A DNA stretch of 64,000 nucleotides from Candidatus Latescibacterota bacterium (GCA_022824945.1 JAJDYX010000036.1:1-64000); one strand, 5' to 3'; positions 9,014 to 17,856 are shown, counted from the first letter of the stretch. The notes: generated by a model not told the origin, from the sequence alone. A program made the numbers and translations.

Positions 9014-10165
9014 ATGCCCAGAGAGCCAGAAGCATCGTGGGAAAATGGGATTCGCAGCGTGCGCCGAGATGAAATGGGGCGTTTGTGTCAGCTACTCGAC
9101 AACGTATTTTTCGAGGGGCTGTCAGATATGCAACCACACGCCTTCAACGACGATAATATGCACAATTTGCGCGTAGTCGTGGAAAACGGCGAAGTCGTAT
9201 CGCACATCGGCACAATTCGGCGGAACATATCCATTATGGGATGCACACTCCGCGTAGCGTCTCTGGGAGGGGTGGCGACTTACGAAGCCCATCGGGGCAA
9301 AGGCCATGCCACGGCACTCTTGCAAGACACCATGCGCCACTGCCGCAAAGATGGCGTGGATTATATCCTGGTGTCGGGGTATCGCAACATGTACCACCGA
9401 TATGGGTGTCGATATGTGGGGCGAGACTGGATATTTCACATCTCGCGTGAGAAGGCAAACGATTTTGACGATACAACCTGGACGATAACACAGGCATCAA
9501 AGGCAGATATCGAAACGATTGGCGCCATCTACCGGCGCGAACCCGTACGCTGGCTACGCCCGCCTTCGGACATCGCCTTTGGCATAGATGGATGGGTGCA
9601 GAACCGTCCGGCAAAGACCTATCTGATCCATCGGGGGAATCAACCCGTTGCTTTTGGGGTCATGCAGCAGGCACGCGAACGAGATGATGGGCAAGTGTAC
9701 TTGCTCGATTATGCTGGCGAGCGGTCCGCAATCGTCGGCGCATTGGGTAAATTTATCGACAATCAACATTTGAATCGGCTATCAGTACATGTCAAGGAAT
9801 TCGACACCGTATTGCGCGGCCTGCTCGAAGCGCGCGATTTGTCAGGCGAGCAGGCCAATCTGCCCGGCACGACGATGATCATACACTTTGAACAGTTGCT
9901 CGAAAAAATGCGCCCTTATTTTGTCGAACGCGTCGGAGAACACGCCGCCCGCGGGCTGGTATTTCGGGAAGTGGGCGATGAATATCACATCTACTACGGC
10001 GGTGACCGCGTAGTGGCCGAAAGCCGAGGTGAAGCGGCACAGCTAATTTTTGGAACCCTGGATGGAACTGAGAACGCGATGTTAGATATAGGCGGACGCG
10101 CCGGTGAGATCTTGCGCGCCTGCTTGCCGATCCCTGGGGTTTGGTACGGAGTAAATCATCTCTGA
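9014..10165 (+). CDS. GNAT acetyltransferase with C-terminal SCP2-like domain (Eis-like architecture)
   Basis: 383 aa. An N-terminal GNAT domain carries the acetyl-CoA loop in EAHRGKGHATALLQ (about residues 95-108). A second degenerate GNAT-like segment lies in the middle (about 160-270), and a C-terminal sterol-carrier-like fold (about 285-383, HIYYGGDRVVAESRGEAAQLIFG) completes an Eis-like plan. Such enzymes acetylate amines on small molecules or proteins. ATG at 9014 follows GCAGGAG. It is the last gene of the run that starts with the decarboxylase, with a 46 bp gap before it. Confidence 0.75.
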   Translation: MPREPEASWENGIRSVRRDEMGRLCQLLDNVFFEGLSDMQPHAFNDDNMHNLRVVVENGEVVSHIGTIRRNISIMGCTLRVASLGGVATYEAHRGKGHATALLQDTMRHCRKDGVDYILVSGYRNMYHRYGCRYVGRDWIFHISREKANDFDDTTWTITQASKADIETIGAIYRREPVRWLRPPSDIAFGIDGWVQNRPAKTYLIHRGNQPVAFGVMQQARERDDGQVYLLDYAGERSAIVGALGKFIDNQHLNRLSVHVKEFDTVLRGLLEARDLSGEQANLPGTTMIIHFEQLLEKMRPYFVERVGEHAARGLVFREVGDEYHIYYGGDRVVAESRGEAAQLIFGTLDGTENAMLDIGGRAGEILRACLPIPGVWYGVNHL

Positions 10166-10207
10166 GTTCGCCAAATAACTGCTCTGCCTCTCAAACTCTA
10201 TTTTATC

Positions 10208-10236
10208 TTGCTATCTGATATTGTGTGCCTTATACT
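10208..10236 (+). promoter_or_regulatory. Sigma-70 promoter upstream of the 141-aa protein
   Basis: TTGCTA (10208-10213), a 17 bp spacer and TATACT (10231-10236), 42 bp before the ATG at 10279. Confidence 0.65.
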
Positions 10237-10278
10237 TACGGTGCATATTGGATTTTCACAAACAATAAGGATATTTTC

Positions 10279-10704
10279 ATGACAGCTCCAGATGGTGATT
10301 CCGCAGATATACTCTATGAGCAAGTCCTCGATAATGCGCGTCGGGAAATTGAAGATGCATTGGCTATAATAGACGAATTGCGCCAATCAATCCGCCAGGT
10401 AGAAGCTCGAGTTGAAGCCGCCCAATCGATTTATAATGCTGTTACCGCGAGATTGAATCTGGAAGATGAACTGGCCGAAGAAATACATCTGGACACTCTG
10501 CCCAATATACCGCCAGTTGAGCCACCTGAAGTAGCGTCAGAACCGTCGCCACCATCCGAGCCGTCCAAACCAGAAGAACCCGTGGCGGATAATGAAGCCC
10601 AAACAGTATCAGAATCTCCATCCGAACAAGAGGATGCGCCAGTGCTTTCTGAGGCTGAGCACGCGCTGATCAGTGAGCATCTGCGATCAAAGCGCAAAGG
10701 ATAA
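10279..10704 (+). CDS. Hypothetical coiled-coil/proline-rich acidic protein
   Basis: 141 aa, not recognised. Residues 5-70 form an amphipathic, probably coiled-coil helix; 75-120 is a low-complexity P/E/S linker (PPVEPPEVASEPSPPSEPSKP); the C-terminus is basic (LRSKRKG). There is no signal peptide or membrane segment. The start at 10279 follows AATAAGGA; an upstream in-frame ATG at 10225 lies before the predicted transcription start. It has its own promoter and terminator, so it looks monocistronic. It may be an adaptor or scaffold, but nothing supports a specific role. Confidence 0.7.
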   Translation: MTAPDGDSADILYEQVLDNARREIEDALAIIDELRQSIRQVEARVEAAQSIYNAVTARLNLEDELAEEIHLDTLPNIPPVEPPEVASEPSPPSEPSKPEEPVADNEAQTVSESPSEQEDAPVLSEAEHALISEHLRSKRKG

Positions 10705-10730
10705 GCATCTACATATTTATTATATTAACA

Positions 10731-10770
10731 GAACAGGGCTTCGCATCTTGCAGAATTCCCTGTTCTTTGT
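10731..10770 (+). terminator. Terminator-like inverted repeat after the 141-aa gene
   Basis: GAACAGGG (10731-10738) and CCCTGTTC (10758-10765) form an 8 bp stem with a 19 nt loop, followed by TTTGTATTTT. Confidence 0.6.
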
Positions 10771-10823
10771 ATTTTAGGGGATGGATTTTAGAAAATGCAA
10801 ACACGCCAATCGAAGGAATGTTT

Positions 10824-12266
10824 ATGAGCATGTGTGACACGGAGAAATCCGTTGAAGAGATGGACGCCCGGGAACGGGCACGTTATATTGATGATCTGAC
10901 GCCCAGAGGTGGTTTATATACCGAAGTACAGCGCGAGGTACATCCGCAGTCGAACAGTTCGTGGCGCGTATCGCCCGATCCCTGGTGGTTACCCCCCCCA
11001 GTTTTATCACACCTCGAGGCTTTAGGGCAACATCTCTACCAGTTTTACAAAGCACTAAATCTATTGTATTCACAAGGTATAAGGGGTATTCAGCCCGCCT
11101 GGATCGCGCGATATCTGGACCAGGGCAAATCGGAAGAAGTGATCAAATTTGGGCAAATGAGCAGATTCAAAAGCCATGTGCCCCTCGTGATTCGGCCCGA
11201 TGTGATACCCACGCGAGCGGGAATGATTGCGACGGAATTGGATTCCGTACCTGGTGGGATTGGATTTACGGCAAGCCTATCAGAGCGATACGCCAAACTC
11301 GGCGATCAAATCGTGGGCGGCGCAAACGGGATGGTAACAGGATTTGCACAGATGATCCGAGACGTTGCCAGCACAAACACACCTGTGTTGGGCGTAGTGG
11401 TCTCGGAAGAGGCATCGGCTTATCGTCCCGAAATGTCGTATTTGGGCGAACGGTTGAATGCCGCCGGTCTGGAAACTTATGTCATTGGACCCGAAGAACT
11501 ATCTTTTGTTGAAGATGGACTATTTGTCAATGGGGCACATGGTCGCCGACGCATAGACGTGATATACAGATTTTTTGAGTTATTCGATTTGAGGAACCTG
11601 CCCCAAATAGATTTGATTTTATACGCAGTACGCAAAGGCCTCGTCAAAATCACACCCCCTTTAAAAGCATATCACGAAGAAAAGATGATGATGGCATTAT
11701 TCCACCATCCCTTGCTATCGAATTTCTGGCATCAACATTTGGGCAAAAAATCCGTGGCCTTTTTGCAACAAACCTTTCCCAAAACGTGGATCTTAGACCC
11801 TGAGCCATTGCCACCTCAGGGCATTATTGCGGGATTGGAAATTGATGGGCAATCCTTTTCCGATTGGCGTGTGCTGGGGCATCTGGGGCAAAAACACCGG
11901 CAACTGGTCATCAAGCCCTCGGGATATTCCGAAATGGCATGGGGCAGTCGCGGCGTGGCTATTGGGCACGACATGGCCGAACAAGATTGGCAAAGCGTGA
12001 TCAACGAGGCGCTACGCGCTTTTGAGCAAACGCCCCATATCATGCAGGAATTTCACAATGGCGCGACTTTTTCCGCGTCGTACTACGATTACGAAACCGA
12101 TCAAATCGAAACATTCAGAGGACGGGTGCGATTGCAGCCCTACTATTTTGTTATTAAAGACAAAGCAGTACTCTCGGGCTTGCAGGCGACGGTCTGTCCA
12201 GCAGACAAAAAAATATTGCACGGAATGGTAGATGCAGTAGTAGTACCCGGTGCGGTTAAAAAGTGA
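10824..12266 (+). CDS. Putative ATP-grasp-like protein (glutathionylspermidine-synthase/circularly permuted type)
   Basis: 480 aa. Suggestive segments: RPDVIPTRAGMIATELDSV with PGGIG (about residues 130-155), matching the R-x-D...E-x-DS-x-PGG pattern of circularly permuted ATP-grasp proteins; LVIKPSGYSEMAWGSRGV (a probable ATP-binding lysine); MQEFHNG near residue 415. It has no signal peptide. ATP-grasp enzymes join a carboxylate to an amine or thiol through an acylphosphate; the substrate is unknown. ATG at 10824 sits six bases after GAAGGAA; the ATG at 10818 is too close to it. The gene runs into larE, and GTG of the longer larE frame overlaps its TGA, so the two are probably coupled. Confidence 0.6.
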   Translation: MSMCDTEKSVEEMDARERARYIDDLTPRGGLYTEVQREVHPQSNSSWRVSPDPWWLPPPVLSHLEALGQHLYQFYKALNLLYSQGIRGIQPAWIARYLDQGKSEEVIKFGQMSRFKSHVPLVIRPDVIPTRAGMIATELDSVPGGIGFTASLSERYAKLGDQIVGGANGMVTGFAQMIRDVASTNTPVLGVVVSEEASAYRPEMSYLGERLNAAGLETYVIGPEELSFVEDGLFVNGAHGRRRIDVIYRFFELFDLRNLPQIDLILYAVRKGLVKITPPLKAYHEEKMMMALFHHPLLSNFWHQHLGKKSVAFLQQTFPKTWILDPEPLPPQGIIAGLEIDGQSFSDWRVLGHLGQKHRQLVIKPSGYSEMAWGSRGVAIGHDMAEQDWQSVINEALRAFEQTPHIMQEFHNGATFSASYYDYETDQIETFRGRVRLQPYYFVIKDKAVLSGLQATVCPADKKILHGMVDAVVVPGAVKK

Positions 12267-12280
12267 GCGAGGGTGAAAAC

Positions 12281-13102
12281 ATGAAACTTGATGAAAAACT
12301 CACACGGCTGAATGATTTGCTCAAAGACATGTGCAGTGTGGTCGTGGCATTTTCAGGCGGCGTTGACAGCGCGTTTTTAGCAGCGGCAGCGCATCGGGTT
12401 CTGGGCGACCGCGCGCTGGCTGTTACCGCAGTCTCTGCGAGTTATGCGTCTGGCGAACTCGAAAAAGCGCAAGCACTGGCCGAGCACATTGGCATTCGAC
12501 TCGACATTGTCTATACCCGGGAAATGGAAAATCCCGACTACGTAAAAAACGATCCCGATCGGTGTTATCACTGCAAAAGCGCGCTGGCCGATAAGCTGGA
12601 CGAAGTAATCGAATGCTATACAGGCCAATTTGAGTATTTGCTTTACGGCGCGATAGCCGACGATGTTGGCGACTATCGCCCGGGTATGGCTGCCGCCGAA
12701 TCCCGGGGTATTCGCGCGCCAATGGTCGAATTGGGATTCACCAAAGACGACGTCAGAACATTGTCAAAGCGATGGCACCTGCCCACCTGGGATATGCCCG
12801 CATCTGCGTGTTTGTCTTCTCGGATACCCTATGGCACAGCTGTCACAGAGGAAGCATTGCGTAAAATTGACCGTGCCGAACGATTTTTGAAATCTCGTGG
12901 ATTTGCACAAGTGCGCGTTCGGCACCACGAAGATATCGCCCGAATAGAAGTTCCACCTGAGGATCTGCCGCGTTTTTTTCAGAATGGTACAAACGAAGCG
13001 GTGGCCCGGGAACTCAAAAATATCGGATATCGCTATGTCACCCTGGATCTTCAGGGCTATCGCACGGGCAGTTTGAATGAAGCTTTATTGTTGATTCGCT
13101 GA
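12281..13102 (+). CDS. larE: ATP-dependent sacrificial sulfur transferase LarE
   Basis: 273 aa. PP-loop motif SGGVDS at about residue 25, then DPDRCYHCK and PASACLSSRIPYG. Cys177 in the last motif corresponds to the sacrificial cysteine of Lactobacillus LarE, so a single-cysteine sulfur-donating mechanism is expected. LarE adds sulfur to pyridinium-3,5-biscarboxylate mononucleotide for the nickel-pincer cofactor of lactate racemase and related enzymes. LarA, LarB and LarC are not in this window. ATG at 12281 follows GCGAGGGTG; GTG at 12263 overlaps the upstream stop. Length matches the family. Confidence 0.9.
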   Translation: MKLDEKLTRLNDLLKDMCSVVVAFSGGVDSAFLAAAAHRVLGDRALAVTAVSASYASGELEKAQALAEHIGIRLDIVYTREMENPDYVKNDPDRCYHCKSALADKLDEVIECYTGQFEYLLYGAIADDVGDYRPGMAAAESRGIRAPMVELGFTKDDVRTLSKRWHLPTWDMPASACLSSRIPYGTAVTEEALRKIDRAERFLKSRGFAQVRVRHHEDIARIEVPPEDLPRFFQNGTNEAVARELKNIGYRYVTLDLQGYRTGSLNEALLLIR

Positions 13103-13107
13103 TAAAT

Positions 13108-13644
13108 ATGGCCTTACTCGAAATAAAAAAATTCGGTTGTCCAACGCTGCGAAAAAAATCGGCACCTATCCGCGATATAACCGATGATGTACGGCAGCTT
13201 GTCGAGGACATGTTCGAAACAATGTATGAGGCCGAAGGGGTTGGCCTTGCAGCGCAACAGGTAGGCTTTACAGGGCGACTTCTGGTACTGGATGTGCGCC
13301 CGCGCGATCCCATGTCGGAATCTCTGGCATTTATCAATCCGGAAATTTTATGGACAGAGGGTGAATGTGTTGGCGAAGAAGGTTGTTTGAGCCTGCCGGA
13401 AATTGTCGGAGATGTCAAACGCCCGGCACAGGTGCGGGTGCGTGCGCTCAATGAGAATGGAAATGTATTTGAGGTGACACTGGATGGCATTGCCGCCAAA
13501 GCACTTCAGCACGAAATTGATCACCTTGATGGCGTGCTCATCCTCGAACATTTCAACGCGATCAAGCGCAATTTGTTGCGCGGTCAATTGCGCAAACTAC
13601 AGCGCGAAGGCAAAAAACAGGCACCGGGATTGACGTACGTATAG
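13108..13644 (+). CDS. def: Peptide deformylase
   Basis: 178 aa with the three family motifs: GVGLAAQQVG, EGCLSLP (metal-binding Cys) and HEIDHLDG (HExxH metal ligands). It removes the formyl group from nascent protein N-termini. The C-terminus is short and basic. It starts 5 bp after larE. It is not next to fmt as it often is; instead it sits in a run of small-molecule genes. Confidence 0.97.
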   Translation: MALLEIKKFGCPTLRKKSAPIRDITDDVRQLVEDMFETMYEAEGVGLAAQQVGFTGRLLVLDVRPRDPMSESLAFINPEILWTEGECVGEEGCLSLPEIVGDVKRPAQVRVRALNENGNVFEVTLDGIAAKALQHEIDHLDGVLILEHFNAIKRNLLRGQLRKLQREGKKQAPGLTYV

Positions 13645-13657
13645 CACTGACTTTTCT

Positions 13658-14479
13658 ATGGCATCTTATATTGATCTGCATCTGCATTCGACGCAATCGG
13701 ATGGCTCATTCTCCCCGACACAGGTTGTTCAGCGAACAGCCGAATTGGGATTATCGGCCATCAGTCTGACGGATCACGATTCGGTTGCTGGCGTGCAAGA
13801 AGCGCAAAATATCGGCCAGGATATTGGGATAGAAGTGATCTCCGGCACCGAGTTGAGCGCGCAGGAAGCCAGCATAGACATTCATATCCTGGGCTATTTT
13901 ATCGACACTGCAAATTCGGATTTGCTGGCGTATTTGCAGAAATTTCAAGATGCACGGCGCGATCGCGCTGAAAAAATAGTAGCCCGGCTCAATCGCCTGG
14001 GTGTGCAGATCACAATGGCACATGTATTGCACAAAGCGGGCAATGCTGCTATCGGACGCCCCCATGTGGCGGATGTGCTGGTTGAAGAGGGATTTGTATT
14101 CTCCCACGACCACGCATTCCAAAAATATCTGGGATATGGCAAACCCGCGTACCACCCCAAATATGTATTGACGCCACGCGAAGCGATAGAAGTCATTCAC
14201 GCGGCCGGTGGATTGGCCAGTCTGGCACATCCCGTTTTATACCGCCGCGATGCCCTGATTCCCGACCTGATCAAACAGGGATTGGACGGTATAGAAGTGA
14301 TGCATGTCAAACACGACCACGCGGATGTGCGTCGCTATTCAGATATGGCACAACACTATGGCCTGCTAACAACGGGCGGATCAGATTGCCACGGAGATGG
14401 TCGCGGTCAAGCCGTAATGGGAGCCGTTCGGGTTCCTTTGGCATTTTTGGATGCGATGAAAAAACAATTGGCGCAATAG
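13658..14479 (+). CDS. PHP-domain phosphoesterase (TrpH/YciV, RNase AM type)
   Basis: 273 aa. Metal-binding PHP motifs: DLHLHSTQSDGS at the N-terminus, SLTDHDSV, GTELSA, GRPHVADVLVEEG, LAHPVLYRR and a terminal GGSDCHGDG. The insertion between the second and third motifs and the overall length match the YciV group, which hydrolyses 3',5'-nucleoside bisphosphates and trims 5' ends of RNA. It follows def by 13 bp. No clear Shine-Dalgarno precedes the ATG at 13658. Confidence 0.9.
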   Translation: MASYIDLHLHSTQSDGSFSPTQVVQRTAELGLSAISLTDHDSVAGVQEAQNIGQDIGIEVISGTELSAQEASIDIHILGYFIDTANSDLLAYLQKFQDARRDRAEKIVARLNRLGVQITMAHVLHKAGNAAIGRPHVADVLVEEGFVFSHDHAFQKYLGYGKPAYHPKYVLTPREAIEVIHAAGGLASLAHPVLYRRDALIPDLIKQGLDGIEVMHVKHDHADVRRYSDMAQHYGLLTTGGSDCHGDGRGQAVMGAVRVPLAFLDAMKKQLAQ

Positions 14480-14514
14480 GGTTGTAGAACTTTACCTGTT
14501 CCGTATTTTTAGAT

Positions 14515-15498
14515 ATGACCAACATCCCATTCCTGGACAGAAACCGGGCAGATCAATATTTTCTAAATACCCTCGAAGTACTCAAAGCCGAAAGCCGCAA
14601 TCCATCGGTGGTTATGGAGGTATTTCCCAATGCCGATGGCCTCTTGTGCGGCATCCGTGAGATCCTGGACATTTTGCCCCAGACATTGCCCGAAAATACA
14701 GAGATCTGGTCGCAGGATGAAGGATCGGCAATGACGCGAAAAGAAGTGGTATTGCGCCTTCACGCAGATTATTGCGCCATCGGAATTTTTGAAACGGCTT
14801 TATTGGGCACGCTCGCACACGGCAGCGGTTGGGCCACTGCGGCCCGCGCCTGTGTGGAAGCCGCAGGCGAGATCCCCGTGATCAGTTTTGGCGCGCGGCA
14901 CGTACATCCCGCCGTATCAGACCGCATGGAATACGCCGCATTGATCGGAGGATGTGCTGGCTGTGCAACACCGGCAGGCGCTGCCCTATCCGATCAAAAA
15001 GCGTCGGGCACGATGCCACATGCTTTGATGTTGATTTACGGCGATACAGTAGCCGCTGCCCGAGCTTTTGATACTCACATGCCCGATTCCGTGCGACGTG
15101 TTGTACTGGTAGATACATTTCGAGACGAAGTCGAAGAAAGCGTGCGCGTCGCGCGAGCAATGGCTGGGCGATTGTGGGGAGTCCGCCTGGATACCCCCTC
15201 GGAATTGGGTGGCGTCACACCCGATCTGGTCTGGCGCGTGCGTAGAGCACTGGACGATGCGGGTTTTGACCGGGTCGGTATCTTTGTAAGTGGTGGGTTA
15301 ACGCCCGACCGGATTTCAGAATTTGTGCGGCTGAAGTGTCCGATTGCCGGTTTTGGCGTAGGCAGTGCAATCAGCGGCGCATCCCCGATTGATTTTACGG
15401 CAGATATTAAGCAAATCGATGGCAAACCCATCGCCAAACGCGGTCGCAAAGCGGGTATTCAGGACAATCCGCGGCTTAAAAAAAGAAGTGGTGATTAG
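14515..15498 (+). CDS. Nicotinate phosphoribosyltransferase-like protein
   Basis: 327 aa. Shares the NAPRTase/quinolinate-PRTase fold: early MEVFPNADGLLCG, a central GARHVHPAVSDRMEYAA with GGCAGCATPAG, DTFRDE and VRLDTPSE metal/phosphoribosyl segments, and a late IFVSGGLTPDRI with FGVGSAISG phosphate loop. NAPRTase makes nicotinate mononucleotide for NAD salvage. The short length (about 330 rather than 400-490 aa) matches the compact archaeal/bacterial subgroup. There is a basic C-terminal tail. The start has no clear Shine-Dalgarno. Confidence 0.8.
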   Translation: MTNIPFLDRNRADQYFLNTLEVLKAESRNPSVVMEVFPNADGLLCGIREILDILPQTLPENTEIWSQDEGSAMTRKEVVLRLHADYCAIGIFETALLGTLAHGSGWATAARACVEAAGEIPVISFGARHVHPAVSDRMEYAALIGGCAGCATPAGAALSDQKASGTMPHALMLIYGDTVAAARAFDTHMPDSVRRVVLVDTFRDEVEESVRVARAMAGRLWGVRLDTPSELGGVTPDLVWRVRRALDDAGFDRVGIFVSGGLTPDRISEFVRLKCPIAGFGVGSAISGASPIDFTADIKQIDGKPIAKRGRKAGIQDNPRLKKRSGD

Positions 15499-15528
15499 TA
15501 TTAGTTGTCCATCTATGTGGAGTGGAAA

Positions 15529-15774
15529 TTGAATATTAAAGTACTCTTTTTTGCATCTTGTCGCGACTTGATTGGCACCGGTGAGCGGAAAATGACACTA
15601 CCAGACGGCGCGACAGTAATGGACTTGATCTCAGAACTCGCATCGGAACAGGTGCGATTTACAGACCTGGCACCGAGTTTGATGGTATCGGTCAATCAGG
15701 CGTATGTGGAACGGGATTCGGAACTTCAAGACGGCGATGAGGTGGCATTCATTCCGCCTGTGAGTGGTGGATAG
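15529..15774 (+). CDS. moaD: Molybdopterin synthase sulfur-carrier subunit MoaD
   Basis: 81 aa ubiquitin-fold protein ending in PPVSGG, the Gly-Gly tail that is thiocarboxylated. LPDGATVMDLI and DGDEVAFIPP are typical. It donates sulfur to precursor Z through MoaE. Start TTG at 15529 is six bases after TGGAG; a TTG at 15505 is also in frame. Followed 32 bp later by moaE. Confidence 0.9.
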   Translation: MNIKVLFFASCRDLIGTGERKMTLPDGATVMDLISELASEQVRFTDLAPSLMVSVNQAYVERDSELQDGDEVAFIPPVSGG

Positions 15775-15806
15775 GGCCTACCCATTCGCCTTTAGAGGAA
15801 ATTATC

Positions 15807-16250
15807 ATGGCTGGCGATGTGTATAAAATTCAGGACACCGAGATAAAACCAGATGCGTTATACAATGCGGTGCTGGCAGATTCGGACGGCGCTGTCACCA
15901 CATTTGCGGGCGTGGTACGGGACAATACAAAAGGGCGCGGAACCTCTTATCTCGTCTATGATGCGTATAGGGACATGGCAGAAAAGAAAATGCGTGAAAT
16001 TGGCGATGAAGTAAAAGAAAAGTGGGAGATAGATTGCGTGGGAATACTGCACCGCGTAGGCCGGTTGGAAATCGGGGAAATCAGCGTGCTAATCGCGATC
16101 TCTTCTCCGCATCGCAAAGCGTCTCTGGAAGCGTGTCACTACGCGATCGATCGGTTAAAACAGACCGTGCCGATCTGGAAAAAAGAAGTGTGGACAGACG
16201 GGGGGGAAGCCTGGATCGAAGGCGACCCATCTGCCCTGGCGTCGCGCTAA
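15807..16250 (+). CDS. moaE: Molybdopterin synthase catalytic subunit MoaE
   Basis: 147 aa. TFAGVVRDNTKGR, HRVGRLEIGE and PIWKKE (catalytic lysines) are family signatures. With MoaD it converts cyclic pyranopterin monophosphate to molybdopterin. The ATG at 15807 follows GAGGAAATTATC. The gene ends 30 bp before a strong terminator at 16281. No other Moco-synthesis gene is adjacent, but molybdate transporter genes modB and modC occur at 45.5-47.3 kb. Confidence 0.95.
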   Translation: MAGDVYKIQDTEIKPDALYNAVLADSDGAVTTFAGVVRDNTKGRGTSYLVYDAYRDMAEKKMREIGDEVKEKWEIDCVGILHRVGRLEIGEISVLIAISSPHRKASLEACHYAIDRLKQTVPIWKKEVWTDGGEAWIEGDPSALASR

Positions 16251-16280
16251 ACAAATGGCGTTGAGATTAAAAGAAATGCA

Positions 16281-16320
16281 ACCGCAGAACACAGAATGTC
16301 CTGCGGTTTTTTTTATTTTT
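16281..16320. terminator. Bidirectional terminator between convergent moaE and the DUF2961 gene
   Basis: ACCGCAG (16281-16287) and CTGCGGT (16301-16307) form a 7 bp stem, then a run of T to 16320. It lies between converging genes, and the DUF2961 stop at 16313 falls inside the T tract. Confidence 0.8.
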
Positions 16321-17740
16321 TGTGCAATGCAGCGTGAAAAGTCCAGAGACGCCATTGGGCATTGTCGAAATTTGAGAGTTTGATCCGTATTTCAGAAGAA
16401 CCCACGGGAAGTTCACAGGGGATATGGTCAACGGCAAATCCATTGTTATGCTCCCCTGCATGGATCTCTTCGCCATTGACCCACACGCGAACCCAGTCGT
16501 CATAACCGATGGCGAGAGTGTACGCTCCTGCTTCGGGCGAGGTGATTTGTCCTACTGCATAAGCCGAGACATTGGCGGGCTGGGTGCCGACATTGGTGCG
16601 TTTGCGCCCACGAAGGTGCCGTGTGAAATCGCACCAACCGCGTTCTGAATCCGCTTGAATAGGCAGTGAAAACGTGGTGGGCGCATTCTCCCCCATGTAG
16701 ATATCAAAGTCAGCGGTACGCGTGCTGGGCCAATCGGCAACGGGTTTCTCTGCCCATTCAGATCGCTTGAAATCTTCGCGTGTGTTGCAGGGAAAAGGTC
16801 CGGCGATCTGCCATTGGGCTGGGGTGTGAATAGCCGGCGGGTCGGCGGGATTGACATAGGCGTAAATAACGCTTTCGAGATCATTCCCGCGGGTGCCAAA
16901 ACGAATAATGGCCGAATGATCAAACCATATGGGATCGGGGCCAAAAAAGCGGTACATCACACCTTCATAACCAGAGCCACCCGATGTGTGTTCAGTACTC
17001 CGATGGATATGCGGCGCACCGACCCAATCAGTTTGTACCTTCCATATCCCAAAGCTCATATTGAAAATATCCTCACCCCCAATGCCGCGCAGGGCATGGG
17101 GATCGCTTTCCCCATCGAGCAACCACAGGTCTCCGCCAGTGTGATACCAGGCATCAGCGCGATCCCTTACGACCACGCCTTTGACCATGCCCGCGATAAA
17201 TCCACTACCCGAATAATCGGCCATCAGCATACTACCCAGCGATTGGGCGGGATACTCGCCGCTGTGCGTGACCTGGAGACGCAATGGGGTTAATTCGGCA
17301 TTGTCATAAGACGACCAATCGGCCATGAACCAGAGCGGAATAGCGCGATCACTATTATTCGTGATTTCGAGACGCAGGGATTTAAAAGGAATGGGCAAAT
17401 AACAATTGAGCGCGTTTTTGGGAAGGATTTTGATAGCCGCGCTATCAATGGAATAAATATCGTGTTCAAAGAGAATGGCGAAAAAATGAGCGAGGGGGAG
17501 ATCGACAATGGGATCGTCCCCCCCATCGCAATAGAGGCGGAGTTGCAAATCGTGGATGGGATCGCGTAAATCACCTTCGCGCTTATACCCATAAGTGAGC
17601 CACCAGTGATGGATACACCCGGGACCTTCTTCATCAAAGAGAACAGCCGTTTCGCCAGGAGCCAAATTGGGACGACGGGTAACGCGCTGACTTTTGCCAC
17701 GAATGGGCAATTCGAGTTCTGCGTGAAAAAGGCGGTTCAT
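16313..17740 (-). CDS. DUF2961 family protein (GH172-like)
   Basis: 475 aa. The N-terminal half matches DUF2961/GH172: GPGCIHHWWLTYG, then DLQLRLYCDGG, DLPLAHFFA, an extended beta-rich domain with LRLEITNNS and, late, GGSGYEGVMYRFFGPDPI. Family members include difructose dianhydride/alpha-fructan-acting glycosidases; the substrate here is not known. A second beta domain follows (about 330-475). No signal peptide. ATG at 17740 is 12 bp after the stop of a 34-residue peptide; a TTG at 17755 overlaps that stop. Neither has a good Shine-Dalgarno, so coupling is likely. Confidence 0.75.
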   Translation of the reverse strand: MNRLFHAELELPIRGKSQRVTRRPNLAPGETAVLFDEEGPGCIHHWWLTYGYKREGDLRDPIHDLQLRLYCDGGDDPIVDLPLAHFFAILFEHDIYSIDSAAIKILPKNALNCYLPIPFKSLRLEITNNSDRAIPLWFMADWSSYDNAELTPLRLQVTHSGEYPAQSLGSMLMADYSGSGFIAGMVKGVVVRDRADAWYHTGGDLWLLDGESDPHALRGIGGEDIFNMSFGIWKVQTDWVGAPHIHRSTEHTSGGSGYEGVMYRFFGPDPIWFDHSAIIRFGTRGNDLESVIYAYVNPADPPAIHTPAQWQIAGPFPCNTREDFKRSEWAEKPVADWPSTRTADFDIYMGENAPTTFSLPIQADSERGWCDFTRHLRGRKRTNVGTQPANVSAYAVGQITSPEAGAYTLAIGYDDWVRVWVNGEEIHAGEHNNGFAVDHIPCELPVGSSEIRIKLSNFDNAQWRLWTFHAALHKK

Positions 17741-17751
17741 CACTGAATTTT

Positions 17752-17856
17752 TCAATCAGATTTGTGTTCCGAAGAGATAACGATAAAACCAATGACGAAC
17801 AGAGTCACTATAAAGGTCATAAACAAAACCATGCCAATAGGAATACCACCAATCAT
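17752..17856 (-). CDS. 34-residue single-span membrane peptide
   Basis: An ATG at 17856 preceded by AAGGAG at 17869-17864 with 7 bp spacing opens a 34-codon frame. The protein is nearly all one hydrophobic helix (MIGGIPIGMVLFMTFIVTLF followed by VIGFIVISS) with a charged tail EHKSD. Its stop at 17754-17752 lies just ahead of the DUF2961 start. The strong Shine-Dalgarno and the helix make it likely to be a real small membrane protein. Function unknown. Confidence 0.65.
   Translation of the reverse strand: MIGGIPIGMVLFMTFIVTLFVIGFIVISSEHKSD

Noticed and set aside
15499..15806. Looked for a Moco riboswitch before moaD/moaE
   Set aside because: The space before moaD is only about 30 bp, with no room for the structure.
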